Part shown: piece after piece, positions 1 to 8,192 of the stretch
Layout: each line of letters begins with the position of its first letter
Numbering within the stretch: the stretch's first letter is position 1
Assembly (NCBI GenBank): GCA_010021705.1
Contig: RGMU01000015.1
Coordinates: 1 to 14,549, forward strand
Length of the DNA stretch: 14,549 nucleotides
Reading direction: 5' to 3'
DNA from: Chitinophagia bacterium
GTDB lineage: Bacteria > Bacteroidota > Bacteroidia > Chitinophagales > Chitinophagaceae
Program-made: the position numbers and the translations under genes
The notes under the pieces: model-generated
Told to the model about the DNA's origin: nothing
The model's database searches: none
What the model saw: the letters and a program-made list of their open reading frames with translations, nothing else

Positions 1-30
1 TTAATTCCACCGTTAGAAACACCTATTGCG

Positions 31-38
31 CAAAATTA
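31..38 (-). promoter_or_regulatory. Candidate Bacteroidota -7 element for a gene left of the window
   Basis: On the minus strand this reads TAATTTTG, an exact match to the Bacteroidota -7 consensus TAnnTTTG. It points leftwards out of the window, just past the putative terminator of the lipoprotein gene, so it would serve a gene beginning beyond base 1. I could not see a matching -33 TTG/TTTG box at the usual spacing, so this is a partial promoter match only. Confidence 0.3.
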
Positions 39-80
39 GGATAGCTTTAATAGTTGGGTTGATGTAATATACTAATAACA

Positions 81-116
81 ATAGCTAAGCCCCTAAAGGC
101 TTACGTCTAAAGCTAT
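81..116 (-). terminator. Possible transcription terminator hairpin after the lipoprotein gene
   Basis: Two nested inverted repeats lie just downstream of the lipoprotein stop codon. The inner stem is TAAGCC (86-91) with GGCTTA (98-103) around a 6-base loop. The outer stem is ATAGCT (81-86) with AGCTAT (111-116). On the minus strand the structure is followed by a moderately T-rich stretch (TGTTATTAGT), not a clean T-run. The rest of 1-130 holds no gene that I can see apart from the -7 element at 31-38. Confidence 0.35.
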
Positions 117-130
117 ACTTTAAGTACAGT

Positions 131-1570
131 CTAATTTGCAGTGAAAGTAATAGGTGCACCTTGTAGCAATACACCTCCGGCGTGCTTTGCGGTGGCTTGC
201 ATGGTTTGGCTACCGGTCATTGCCCCAAGCATCCATGTGGCACCGGCGTAACCGCTACTATCCGTAAAAATGCTGTTATAGGTTAGCGAACCACCACCCG
301 ATGTTACGCTAAAATATACCGGAACATTGGGCTGCCCTTTGCCTTTGTTGTTCATTACCCTTACCACAAGGGGCATAGGCAGATAGCTGCTTAAAGCTCC
401 GCGTTGTGCATCGCCGGAAACGTAGGTAAGGGTATATGGCGTGGCGAAAGTAAAAGAATCAGTAGGCTTGCCCACGCTATAGTCGCTAACGCCCTTAGCT
501 ATGCCTGCCGTAAATAAAGAGCAAACAGGCGATAAATACCCACCTGTAGTAATATCCCACTCCGATGCCGTGCCTGACCTGTCTGCCGTAAAATACGTAA
601 CCAATGGCACAGATACTGTGCTTATAGGGTTGCCGCTCAGGGTTATCCGCATACTTGGAGTAAGATATGACGTAAATTTTGTAGTAGGGGCACTACTCAA
701 TACATTGGTACTTATGTCTATGGTAGGAGCAAATGAAGAATTACCCAACCAACTGCCGGTAGCATATACGGCATCTAAGTTGCCGTTAGCATTGGCATTG
801 ATGGTAACTTTTTTGTTAGTTCCACCGCCAAAAGAGGCTGATGTATTGGTGGTTAAGAGGGTCTTTTGAGCAACTACAAGCGGTATGCCACTCACCCAAA
901 TAATGTATTTAGAGCTTGTAAGCGAAAGCGTATCATAAACGTCATATTGTCCTCTCATCGTTTGAACAAACTCTAATTCCGCTGCGCAGGTCATATAAGT
1001 TTTAGAAGGCACAGAGGCTGCATAATTGCTTAATTTACCGTTTTTATACTGCAAAGTGTAGTTCCACTTGCCGCTTATCATTATGCTACCGTTATTAAAG
1101 CGAACTGTGGTGCCGTCTTGGTCTATAATGTTGGTATTGTTAAAACTAAACGAGTATAGATAGGCATATTTAGGCGTAAAGTCGGCAGTAAAGGCAATAT
1201 CCGCATCTTGGAATACGTCTTCTAAATTGGCAGGGGCTGTGTAAACAATTATGTTATCTTTATCGGCAGAAACAGATAATATTCTGCGAATGTAGCCTTC
1301 GCCGGTAGTGCCTACTATTATATTTCCCGCCACAAAGCTACCATTGTGCAATATATCGCCCTGTGTACTGTTTACGGGAAATATATAAGTGCCTTCCGAT
1401 AATTGCGCTTCTGTGGACAATAGCGGGTAAACGGTACTGTCTATCACCGTAACGCAACATTTAAGTTGGGGGTTGTTGGCTTGCGTGCCTCCGTCTTTGC
1501 TTTTTTTAACGCAACCTGTGATACTCCAAAGCGATACCAGCAGAATAAAGATGTATAAATTATATTTCAT
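131..1570 (-). CDS. Lipoprotein with C-terminal Ig-like (Big_1-type) domain
   Basis: A 479-residue protein that I do not recognise as a named family. The N-terminus is a lipoprotein signal: a hydrophobic segment (residues 5-16) ends in SITGC with the lipidated Cys at 20, followed by a charged VKKSKDGG linker. It is therefore expected to be anchored in a membrane, probably the outer membrane. The middle is rich in Thr, Ser and beta-forming residues and has no motif I can name. Residues about 382-477 resemble an invasin-type bacterial Ig-like domain, with a V-R-V-x-x-x-x-G-x-x-x-x-x-V-P-V-x-F pattern, then a GGG turn, TDSSGYA and a closing ITFTAN strand. The ATG start places the lipobox correctly. 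It lies 35 bases after the barrel gene at 1606-2385 with no visible promoter between, so the two are probably co-transcribed. An adhesion or surface-structural role is inference. Confidence 0.75.
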   Translation of the reverse strand: MKYNLYIFILLVSLWSITGCVKKSKDGGTQANNPQLKCCVTVIDSTVYPLLSTEAQLSEGTYIFPVNSTQGDILHNGSFVAGNIIVGTTGEGYIRRILSVSADKDNIIVYTAPANLEDVFQDADIAFTADFTPKYAYLYSFSFNNTNIIDQDGTTVRFNNGSIMISGKWNYTLQYKNGKLSNYAASVPSKTYMTCAAELEFVQTMRGQYDVYDTLSLTSSKYIIWVSGIPLVVAQKTLLTTNTSASFGGGTNKKVTINANANGNLDAVYATGSWLGNSSFAPTIDISTNVLSSAPTTKFTSYLTPSMRITLSGNPISTVSVPLVTYFTADRSGTASEWDITTGGYLSPVCSLFTAGIAKGVSDYSVGKPTDSFTFATPYTLTYVSGDAQRGALSSYLPMPLVVRVMNNKGKGQPNVPVYFSVTSGGGSLTYNSIFTDSSGYAGATWMLGAMTGSQTMQATAKHAGGVLLQGAPITFTAN

Positions 1571-1605
1571 ACCGGTTTATTAATTTGTTTTAAGGTGAAA
1601 GAAAG

Positions 1606-2385
1606 TTATTTGGTAAATAGAATGGAAAGGCGCAAACCTACCGATAAAGCGTGCTCTTTGGCATTGTCAACGGCAAGTAAGTTTGAACCGGTGTAGGCTA
1701 TGTAGGGACCTCCCATAAGGTTTAGCTTACTTGTTTTATACACCATGCCAAAGCCTAAAGAAGGCTGAAAAAGCACTTTTTTATACCTGTTGTTCAGGTT
1801 TACGGTAGTAACCTCATCTTCATGGGCATATTGGTTATAGGCTGATACCCTAAACGCAAGCGTGCCTGCAAGCTGCATATAATAGCCGTATTTAGCCTTT
1901 AATACGCCATTACCGTAATAAATCGGCTTAGTACGCTCTGTTTGTAACGTAATGGGAATGCCGGCATACCAATAGCGCACATTATCATAAGCCACCGCCC
2001 CATTCACCGATGTGTCTTTGTGCGTATAGGTGTATGCTAATACCTCTATACCCGCCGCAACGGAGTTTTGATAGGGGCATTTAGAGTGAAACGCATAACC
2101 TATACTCGCATTGAAGCCCGTACTTGTGCCGATGTTGGTAGTTGTTTTACCACCAATTTTTGTGGCATAATTAGCAAAACCGCTAAACACGCTTCCGGCT
2201 ATAAAAAACTCACCTGCCGGCTCTTTTTTGGTAGAATCTTCCGCTGAAGTGCGGGTATCCTCCGCCTCTTCCGAGTTGGCGTTAAGTGGATTTTCACCTG
2301 ACTGTGCATACACAAAGGGCATAGCACCCAAGGCTAACAGAAAGGCAAAAACATATTTACGAAAATGCTTATACACTATACTCAT
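1606..2385 (-). CDS. Outer-membrane beta-barrel protein, function unknown
   Basis: A 259-residue protein counted from the ATG at 2385. From this start a standard Sec signal appears: basic KHFRK, then a hydrophobic stretch, then a signal peptidase I site at VYAQ-S (about residues 28-29). A longer frame opening with TTG at 2433 is unlikely, because it puts 16 non-signal residues in front. The mature protein begins with an acidic Ser/Glu/Asp-rich linker (GENPLNANSEEAEDTR). It continues with alternating strands typical of small Bacteroidota barrels (FIAGSVFSGF, FNASIGYAF, LGFGMVY, LSVGLRLSILF) and ends in a terminal strand plus TK. It probably sits in the outer membrane upstream of, and co-transcribed with, the lipoprotein gene. 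A barrel-plus-lipoprotein pair could form a complex, but that is inference. Confidence 0.7.
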   Translation of the reverse strand: MSIVYKHFRKYVFAFLLALGAMPFVYAQSGENPLNANSEEAEDTRTSAEDSTKKEPAGEFFIAGSVFSGFANYATKIGGKTTTNIGTSTGFNASIGYAFHSKCPYQNSVAAGIEVLAYTYTHKDTSVNGAVAYDNVRYWYAGIPITLQTERTKPIYYGNGVLKAKYGYYMQLAGTLAFRVSAYNQYAHEDEVTTVNLNNRYKKVLFQPSLGFGMVYKTSKLNLMGGPYIAYTGSNLLAVDNAKEHALSVGLRLSILFTK

Positions 2386-2430
2386 TTTTTGGTGTGGGTT
2401 TATAGTCCGTTGTAGAACTAAAACAACTCG

Positions 2431-2438
2431 CAATGATA
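2431..2438 (-). promoter_or_regulatory. Weak -7-like element upstream of the barrel gene
   Basis: The minus strand reads TATCATTG, one mismatch from TAnnTTTG, about 45 bases before the ATG at 2385. Its last three bases (TTG, 2433-2431) are also the in-frame TTG that extends the reading frame. No -33 box is evident. It is listed because the same arrangement recurs at two other genes in the window. Confidence 0.22.
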
Positions 2439-2486
2439 CAACATATTGTTGTTATTATTAAACAACTCCAACATTTTTTCCACATT

Positions 2487-3827
2487 TTATACTGATTTCC
2501 CTTTCCATTTGCCGGTCTTTAAATACAGGAAAGAGAAGATAAGCAGCGACACCCAGTACACATATTCCGAAGCCCAACAAATGTGAAGCGGGGCGTGCTG
2601 TTGCTGTATCACTATGTAGCAATATACCAAATATAGCATTACACAGCTAATTTCTATGGATAAATTCACAAACGTATTGCCCGTACCCACCACGGCATTA
2701 AATGCTGTGGTGGCTATGCACATAACCAATGTTCCCGAAACTACAACTTTAAGTGAAGGTATGGCATATAAAATTAGTGCTCTATCCGAGCTATAGAGCG
2801 ATAAAAATTGATACGCAAATACCCATAAAATAATGCCCAATATTAAAGTATAACTAAAACTAAGCAATGAAACTCGTTTGATAATCAGTGGAACTAAGTT
2901 TGTATTTCCTTGCCCTATTACGTTACTTACCATTGTGTTGCAGGTGGTGGCAAGTGCCCATGCCCCTACTGCCACCAACCCAAAAATGCTCCTAAGCATT
3001 TGCGAAGCTGCCAAAGCCTGCCCTTGTAAATGCTCAATAAAAAAGAAAAAGATAAGCCAGCCTCCAATACTAAACAAAAATTGCACAATCAGCGGCAAAG
3101 CAACCATTATCATTCTGCCCACCAAATTAAAGTCTATTTTTTGTAACAGTTGAATGGAGTAAACTTTATGTAGCTTTTGAGAAAAGAAAAGAATAAGCGT
3201 GGTAGCAGCAAAAATGGCTTCTGCCAGCACCGATGCCACAGCAGCCCCATCAAAGCCCAATGCCGGAAAGTTAAAATGCCCAAATATAAGCACATAATCT
3301 AAAGCAATGTTTGAAATAGTAGCCGCTAATGAACCCCACATCAGCAACTTAGAGCGAGACGTGGCAATGAAAAACGCATGTACCAACTGCCCTATCATTA
3401 CAAAAGGTATGCCCCATAGCCTGCGGTGCATAAAATGGAGGCTCATCTCCCAATTTTGCTTATCGTGCAGATTATTGCCAAACAAAGAGGGCATTACCAC
3501 CCATGCCAAAACAAGCAAAAGGGCAGAAAAAGCAAGCGACAGCAAAAAACCCGTGCTTAGGGTACGCGCAATAGCCCCTTTATCCCCCTCACCCGCCCTG
3601 CGGGACAGCTGCACCTGAATACCGCTACTTAGCCCATACCCTACCATAGACAATATAAGGTAAAAAACGCTTGTAATAGCATTTACACCCAATTCCCTTT
3701 GCCCCAACATGCCAATAAACACATTATTCGTAAAAAAATTAGCTTGCGGAATAAGGTGCGCTATGGATATGGGTGCAGCAAGTTTTATAATTTGCCGGTA
3801 TGAGGTAGATAACTTTAAATTTTCCAT
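2487..3827 (-). CDS. MATE-family multidrug/sodium antiporter
   Basis: A 446-residue integral membrane protein of the MATE superfamily, which exports drugs or metabolites using a Na+ or H+ gradient. The length and roughly twelve hydrophobic segments fit the family. The N-terminal stretch IIKLAAPISIAHLIPQ, followed by F-x-x-N-x-V-F-I-G-M-L-G, is the typical first-helix region. GLSSGIQVQLSRRAGEGD matches the G-x-x-x-G-x-x-x-x-x-S/R-x-x-G-x-G-D loop near the end of helix 2. ALGFDGAAVASVLAE corresponds to the recurrent G-x-x-G-A-A-x-A-x-x-x-A motif. I chose the ATG at 3827, not the TTG at 3845, because that TTG lies inside a candidate promoter element. The gene follows the cytochrome gene by 44 bases and probably has its own promoter. 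The substrate cannot be told from sequence. Confidence 0.92.
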   Translation of the reverse strand: MENLKLSTSYRQIIKLAAPISIAHLIPQANFFTNNVFIGMLGQRELGVNAITSVFYLILSMVGYGLSSGIQVQLSRRAGEGDKGAIARTLSTGFLLSLAFSALLLVLAWVVMPSLFGNNLHDKQNWEMSLHFMHRRLWGIPFVMIGQLVHAFFIATSRSKLLMWGSLAATISNIALDYVLIFGHFNFPALGFDGAAVASVLAEAIFAATTLILFFSQKLHKVYSIQLLQKIDFNLVGRMIMVALPLIVQFLFSIGGWLIFFFFIEHLQGQALAASQMLRSIFGLVAVGAWALATTCNTMVSNVIGQGNTNLVPLIIKRVSLLSFSYTLILGIILWVFAYQFLSLYSSDRALILYAIPSLKVVVSGTLVMCIATTAFNAVVGTGNTFVNLSIEISCVMLYLVYCYIVIQQQHAPLHICWASEYVYWVSLLIFSFLYLKTGKWKGKSV

Positions 3828-3842
3828 GAAAATATTGCGAGG

Positions 3843-3850
3843 CAAAAGTA
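3843..3850 (-). promoter_or_regulatory. Candidate -7 promoter element of the MATE gene
   Basis: The minus strand reads TACTTTTG, an exact TAnnTTTG match in the 44-base gap between the cytochrome stop (3872) and the MATE ATG (3827). Transcription would begin roughly 5-8 bases further on, leaving a leader of about 10 bases. That excludes the upstream TTG (3845-3843), which is part of the element itself. No convincing -33 TTG is visible 17-23 bases upstream. Confidence 0.42.
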
Positions 3851-3871
3851 GGGTTTACCACGCAATAAACA

Positions 3872-5806
3872 CTATTTCTCTAATTCCCTCTTCATAGCCT
3901 GCGCTTGTAGGTTGCCGGGAGCAAGGGATAGTATTTTATTCACGCATTGAAGGGCAGCAACATTGTTGTTTTGAGCGTGGTGGGCTATTGCCATGTTAAT
4001 AAGGTTTTGCACATTGTCAGGGTCTAAGTGGTAAGACGCTTGCATATAATGCAGTGCTTGCGGCGCATTGCCCATCAGCAAGTGGGTATAGCCTAAATTA
4101 GTAAGCGCACTCACATGCAGGCTATTTTGGGCAGTTATCTGTTCAAATGTTTGAAGTGCATCTGCATATTTTTGAAGGTCTATATAGCACATCCCTAATT
4201 GGTTTACAAAGTCAAGCGCATAAGGTTTTAAGGCTACTGCTTGCTTATAAAAGACAAGGGCTTGTTCGCTTTTACCTTCAGCGTGAAGTGCCTCCGCTAC
4301 CCTATAGGCTGTCCATGCGTCAAGTATAGCGGTGGGTTGCAGCCCTTCGGCTAAGGTTATTATTTTACGATAGTCTTTTTTCAAAAAAGCTATTCTTATC
4401 AAGTCTTGCAGCGTAAAAATATCTTTAGCATTTAGGGTATTGCAATAAAACAAAGCCGAGTCAAGTAAAGCCGGAGTGGGTGCATAACGTTCATAAAACT
4501 CAATAAAAGCCCTTGCTGTGGCTTTGGCACCCGGCTGCGCATTGTTGTAGCACCGCATACCCAAAAAGGCAGTAAGATTAGGATTAGGGTTTTCTGCGCC
4601 GGCATGTGCCCTTATGTAGTGGTCGGTAACTGCCACGTGGGGTATGTCTATACTGCCATTTTTGGGCATGTGGCAGGTAATACAGTTGTCATTTTTAGTA
4701 GCTCTCACAAACGGTTTTTCTTTGCATTCCTTACTGCCTTTAGCCGTGTTGTGGCATTGCAGGCAGGCATTTATAAAAGTGGCTTGAGGCGTTACCTTAA
4801 CGCTAATGTGCGGATTATGGCACGAAATGCAACTCATTTTACCCGACTCCACATAGCACCTACTCTTTTTCATACGCTCCACATGCGATGCCATTATCAT
4901 TTTGTTGGGCGCACCTTCATACTCCGGCATATATACATTCATTACCTCCGATAGGTGCATACCGGGTCTAAAGTCAAAAAAAGTCTTTTTATCATTAAGC
5001 ACCGCAATGCCCTGTAAGTGGCATCTTTGGCAAAGGTTGTTTTGCAGTTCGGTGGATAGCCGGCGCGGGTTTACAATGGTATAGTCCGGTTCTTTGGCGG
5101 TATCAATTATTTTGCCTGCCATTTTGTCTGCCACGTGTAGGCTACCCGGACCATGGCAGCGTTCACAATCTATACCTAAAGGCACATTAGCATATTTATT
5201 AACACTACCTTCTATTAACTGCGGATACGCATTGTGGCAACTCATACACTCCAATTCTATCATGCGCTTAAACCGTGTGTTCTCTCCCCTCTCAAATCCG
5301 GGTGCTAAGTCCCACCGGTGCTTTTGCGTGTAAAACGTAATAGGTGCTTGGTACAAATACCCGTTTTGGTCTATGATGTGCGAATTGGTATGCTGCCCCG
5401 ACCCCACAATATATCTCACCCACTGCAAACGGCAGTGTACTGTATCTGCATTTTCAATACGGTATTCCATGATAAAAAGCGAATCTTGCCTCCAAAACGG
5501 CTTGTAATAGTAATTCAAAGCAGAGTCATAGACTAAGGCATGAGCCGGAGAAAAGTCCCCCGCCGACTTTTTAGGCGTAGCCAACCCAAACGACTTACCC
5601 ATGCCTGTTTCTATAAAGGTTTTATACACTTCTTCATGGCAACCTTTGCAGGTATTCATGCCCACATAGCGCGCAGTAGTGTCATACACATTGCGCCAAA
5701 GCGAACTGCCTTCGGTGGTAGAGGTGGTTTTAGGCGTACAAAACAGCGACAGGCACAAAAAAATTATGCCTACTATAACAATCAAAACTATTTTTTTATG
5801 CACCAT
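3872..5806 (-). CDS. Heptaheme c-type cytochrome with C-terminal TPR domain
   Basis: A 644-residue exported multiheme protein. The N-terminus has a signal or anchor helix (KKIVLIVIVGIIFLCLSLF, residues 4-22). Seven CxxCH heme-binding motifs follow at residues 53-57, 187-191, 214-218, 259-263, 326-330, 348-352 and 375-379. The first sits in a VGMNTCKGCHEEVYKTF context typical of cytochrome c554/c552-like domains, and the 130-residue gap after it may be a separate fold. Residues about 497-631 form four TPR repeats (for example LGYTHLLMGNAPQALHYM), with a degenerate fifth at about 460-490. The TPRs suggest docking to a partner. The protein should be periplasmic or outer-membrane facing, needs cytochrome c maturation, and probably moves electrons or carries out a reductase step. 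Its substrate is unknown. Cys23 (SLFC) is a poor lipobox because of Phe at -1. Confidence 0.88.
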   Translation of the reverse strand: MVHKKIVLIVIVGIIFLCLSLFCTPKTTSTTEGSSLWRNVYDTTARYVGMNTCKGCHEEVYKTFIETGMGKSFGLATPKKSAGDFSPAHALVYDSALNYYYKPFWRQDSLFIMEYRIENADTVHCRLQWVRYIVGSGQHTNSHIIDQNGYLYQAPITFYTQKHRWDLAPGFERGENTRFKRMIELECMSCHNAYPQLIEGSVNKYANVPLGIDCERCHGPGSLHVADKMAGKIIDTAKEPDYTIVNPRRLSTELQNNLCQRCHLQGIAVLNDKKTFFDFRPGMHLSEVMNVYMPEYEGAPNKMIMASHVERMKKSRCYVESGKMSCISCHNPHISVKVTPQATFINACLQCHNTAKGSKECKEKPFVRATKNDNCITCHMPKNGSIDIPHVAVTDHYIRAHAGAENPNPNLTAFLGMRCYNNAQPGAKATARAFIEFYERYAPTPALLDSALFYCNTLNAKDIFTLQDLIRIAFLKKDYRKIITLAEGLQPTAILDAWTAYRVAEALHAEGKSEQALVFYKQAVALKPYALDFVNQLGMCYIDLQKYADALQTFEQITAQNSLHVSALTNLGYTHLLMGNAPQALHYMQASYHLDPDNVQNLINMAIAHHAQNNNVAALQCVNKILSLAPGNLQAQAMKRELEK

Positions 5807-5935
5807 TGCGTAAACATTGTGAAAAAGCAGTAGTATTCCCCCACTTTTTTAGCACAAAGAAAGTAATTTTGTAGTGTGAGTTATATCAATTCATTTTAAT
5901 ACTAAAATGCGGTTTAACGCAACCCCCAACTTTAC
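5807..5935. promoter_or_regulatory. Divergent intergenic region between cytochrome and peptidase-moeA operon
   Basis: This 129-base gap separates two outward-reading units and should hold promoters for both. On the plus strand there is one exact -7 element (5864-5871). On the minus strand I find no exact TAnnTTTG for the cytochrome gene, only loosely similar T-rich sequence (TACTTTCTTTG). I see no Moco riboswitch-like fold and no clear operator palindrome, but I could not compute folding. Confidence 0.45.
5864..5871 (+). promoter_or_regulatory. Candidate -7 promoter element of the peptidase-Moco operon
   Basis: TAATTTTG on the plus strand matches the Bacteroidota -7 consensus exactly and faces the operon. 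Transcription would start near 5877, giving a leader of about 60 bases before the ATG at 5936. No good -33 TTG/TTTG is seen at the usual distance. As there is no internal promoter evident before moeA, this would drive all five genes. Confidence 0.4.
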
Positions 5936-6976
5936 ATGCTAATCATCAACGAAGGTAACGAAAGAAAAGGAAACAAACGCTTATTAATAGACGAATACAC
6001 CTCCCCACTCCACCGCATCATGTGGGTCTATAATGCCGAAGAACCCGATAAACGTAGCTTTGAAAACAATGTATGCGCCTTCCACGTTGGCAACGGCTAT
6101 GTGCTTACCGTTGCCCATAATTTGCGCACACAGGCAGGCATCATAAAATCTATAGACAACGATACCTTTCATAAAGAACTGCACTTTAAATTAGACGGAG
6201 CGCAAAAAAACTTTTGGTTTGACAACTACTTTGTAGATGATTACAGTAAAAAAATGTACATCAAGCAGCTAAACCCTGAACATTTAGAAAGTTTGGCACA
6301 ACTTATGCGCATAAAAAGGATAGATACGCGGTGGGAAACCTTAGCCGCTAAAAAAATTTGCAACCCTTATTTGGTAATACAGTTTAAGCAACCTTCGTTT
6401 TATGGTACAACGGAGTTTGAAAGCCAATTTGCCCCCTACCAAACGCTGTATGAACGCGAATCGGGCAGGTATTCCTATTTCTTACCCTTGCAAATAGAAA
6501 CTGTATTTTACGCAGCAGACATCGCTTTGTATAAAATCATCAATACCCCGCCTGCTGTAATCAATAAAATACCGTCCATAGAGCTTGATTTTGAGTTTTT
6601 GGAAGAAACGCCCACCGGCTTTGCTTGCCTGCAAAGTGCCCCTAACAGCCCCTTGGGTAGGCTGCTAAGCCAAGCAACCATAGACGGTATGCTTGACCAT
6701 TTTAGCATGTTTTATGATGACTTTGGAGGCAATTTTCCGCTTACCGGCTACCGCTATCATATATCAGGCTACTTTAGGTTTGGCACATCGGGTGCACCTT
6801 ATATCTATTACAACACCGCTTCGCATACCTTTAAGGCAAATGCCATTCAAAGCGAGGCAAGCGGTATTCAGTTTTCCATTAAAAACGACAGGGACGGCAA
6901 TTTTCAATTTATCAATGCCATTGCCACGCCTTTGCAAAATATAAAGGATGAGTTATTAAAAGTAATAAAAGCATAG
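5936..6976 (+). CDS. Trypsin-like serine peptidase domain protein, cytoplasmic
   Basis: A 346-residue protein that I do not recognise as a named gene. It carries a chymotrypsin-fold signature: His61 in GYVLTVAHN, Asp195 in AADIALYKI, and Ser285 in FGTSGAPYI (the G-x-S-G motif). All three triad residues are present in the correct order. The His-Asp spacing of 134 residues is far longer than the roughly 45 in trypsin, so a large insert (about 75-185) lies between the two strands, with the sequence WFDNYFVDDYSKK among its contents. No signal peptide or membrane helix is present, so the protein should stay in the cytoplasm, which is unusual for this fold. Its stop codon is one base before the moeA GTG, implying co-transcription and possibly translational coupling. 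Whether it acts on a Moco enzyme or is merely carried in the operon is unknown. Confidence 0.72.
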   Translation: MLIINEGNERKGNKRLLIDEYTSPLHRIMWVYNAEEPDKRSFENNVCAFHVGNGYVLTVAHNLRTQAGIIKSIDNDTFHKELHFKLDGAQKNFWFDNYFVDDYSKKMYIKQLNPEHLESLAQLMRIKRIDTRWETLAAKKICNPYLVIQFKQPSFYGTTEFESQFAPYQTLYERESGRYSYFLPLQIETVFYAADIALYKIINTPPAVINKIPSIELDFEFLEETPTGFACLQSAPNSPLGRLLSQATIDGMLDHFSMFYDDFGGNFPLTGYRYHISGYFRFGTSGAPYIYYNTASHTFKANAIQSEASGIQFSIKNDRDGNFQFINAIATPLQNIKDELLKVIKA

Positions 6977-6977
6977 C

Positions 6978-8192
6978 GTGATAACGGTAGAAGAAGCTGA
7001 ACACATACTTAACACACATCCAGGCACATGGGGCACAGAGCCTATTCCCTTAACCCATGCAGCAGGCAGAGTGCTTGCCGAACCGGTATATGCCGATAGG
7101 GATTTACCCCCTTTTCCGCGTGCTACTATGGACGGTATAGCCATTAATTATACCGATTGGAATGCCGGTATAAAAGAATACAACATTATAGGCACACAAG
7201 CTGCCGGTATGCCCCCGCTATCACTAAGCGTAGCCGGAGATGCCGTTGAAATTATGACCGGGGCTACCCTCCCCCATAACGCCACCACTGTAGTGCCTTA
7301 TGAAAGCCTTACACTTAACGGCAACAAAGCCACAGTGGTTGCAGAAACTGTGCACAATGCTAAAAACATTCACCCGCAAGGCATAGATGCCATAGCCGGC
7401 GCATTGCTATTAAATGCTAATACAATAATAGACCCCGCCACAATAGGCGTTTTAGCATCCGTAGGCAAAGCAACTTTATTAGTTAAACAAATACCTAAAA
7501 TTGCTATTATAGCCACCGGAAATGAGCTAATACCCGTTGACGAACAGCCCAACAAATACCAAATACGGCTATCCAATAGCTACAGCCTGCACAGTCTATT
7601 GGCGCAAGCCGGCTGCCAAGCTGATACCTTTACCCTTGCCGATGACGAACAGCTACTTACTCGGCAAATAGACCACATTACCACCCAATACCCCGTTGTG
7701 ATAACAACCGGCGGCATATCCAAAGGCAAATATGACTATTTACCGGAAATATTACAAAAATTAAACACAAAAATATTGTTTCATGGCATTGCACAACGCC
7801 CCGGCAAGCCCTTTCTGTTGGGCATGAGAGGCTCTACCATGCTCTTTGCCCTACCCGGCAATCCCGTCTCTTGCTTTATGTGCACGCTTCGCTATGTTAT
7901 GCCATGGCTCTACCACTCGTATGGAATAACCACGCAAAGATATATTTATGGTGCACTTACCCAAGACATTGAATTTCTACCGCAATTAACCTATTTTGCA
8001 CAAGTAGCCATAAACATAGATAAATCAGGCACGGTTAATGCTACGCCTATCTTAGGCAATGGGTCAGGAGATTATTTAAACCTACTGTCTGTGTCCGGCT
8101 TTGCAGAACTGCCCGCACACACTTCGCTGTTTCCTAAAGGCAATATTTATAAACTATGGCTGTTTAAGCGCTTAATATTGAAATATGAATAA
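6978..8192 (+). CDS. moeA: Molybdopterin molybdenumtransferase MoeA
   Basis: A 404-residue enzyme that inserts molybdate into adenylated molybdopterin to give Moco, in the cytoplasm. Length and domain order fit MoeA (domains III/I/II, MogA-like, then C-terminal domain IV). Visible motifs are DLPPFPRATMDG (residues 42-53, substrate-region Asp52), EIMTGATLP (91-99), IIATGNEL (177-184), ITTGGISKGKYDYL (242-255), RPGKPF (274-279) and ALPGNPVS (291-298). The start is GTG at 6978, one base after the peptidase stop, and no better ATG exists before the conserved N-terminal region. The 3' end overlaps moaC by 8 bases. No MogA/MoaB-type MPT adenylyltransferase is encoded in the window, so that step must be supplied elsewhere. 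Confidence 0.95.
   Translation: MITVEEAEHILNTHPGTWGTEPIPLTHAAGRVLAEPVYADRDLPPFPRATMDGIAINYTDWNAGIKEYNIIGTQAAGMPPLSLSVAGDAVEIMTGATLPHNATTVVPYESLTLNGNKATVVAETVHNAKNIHPQGIDAIAGALLLNANTIIDPATIGVLASVGKATLLVKQIPKIAIIATGNELIPVDEQPNKYQIRLSNSYSLHSLLAQAGCQADTFTLADDEQLLTRQIDHITTQYPVVITTGGISKGKYDYLPEILQKLNTKILFHGIAQRPGKPFLLGMRGSTMLFALPGNPVSCFMCTLRYVMPWLYHSYGITTQRYIYGALTQDIEFLPQLTYFAQVAINIDKSGTVNATPILGNGSGDYLNLLSVSGFAELPAHTSLFPKGNIYKLWLFKRLILKYE

Noticed and set aside
501..869. Plus-strand open frame opposite the lipoprotein gene (122 codons)
   Set aside because: It lies wholly inside the lipoprotein gene, which has a lipobox and a recognisable C-terminal domain. The antisense product has no motif, signal or plausible promoter.
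2439..2453. Palindrome-like ACAAC-ATATT-GTTGT as a terminator or operator
   Set aside because: The stem is only five bases, the centre is imperfect, and no T-run follows on either strand.
4604..4954. Plus-strand open frame opposite the cytochrome gene (116 codons)
   Set aside because: It is antisense to four of the seven heme motifs. His- and Phe-rich composition is what the complement of CxxCH-coding sequence gives, so it is a shadow.
5738..5740. Cys23 of the cytochrome as a lipobox cysteine
   Set aside because: The preceding residues S-L-F do not fit the lipobox, as Phe at -1 is unfavourable. A plain signal or anchor helix explains the segment.
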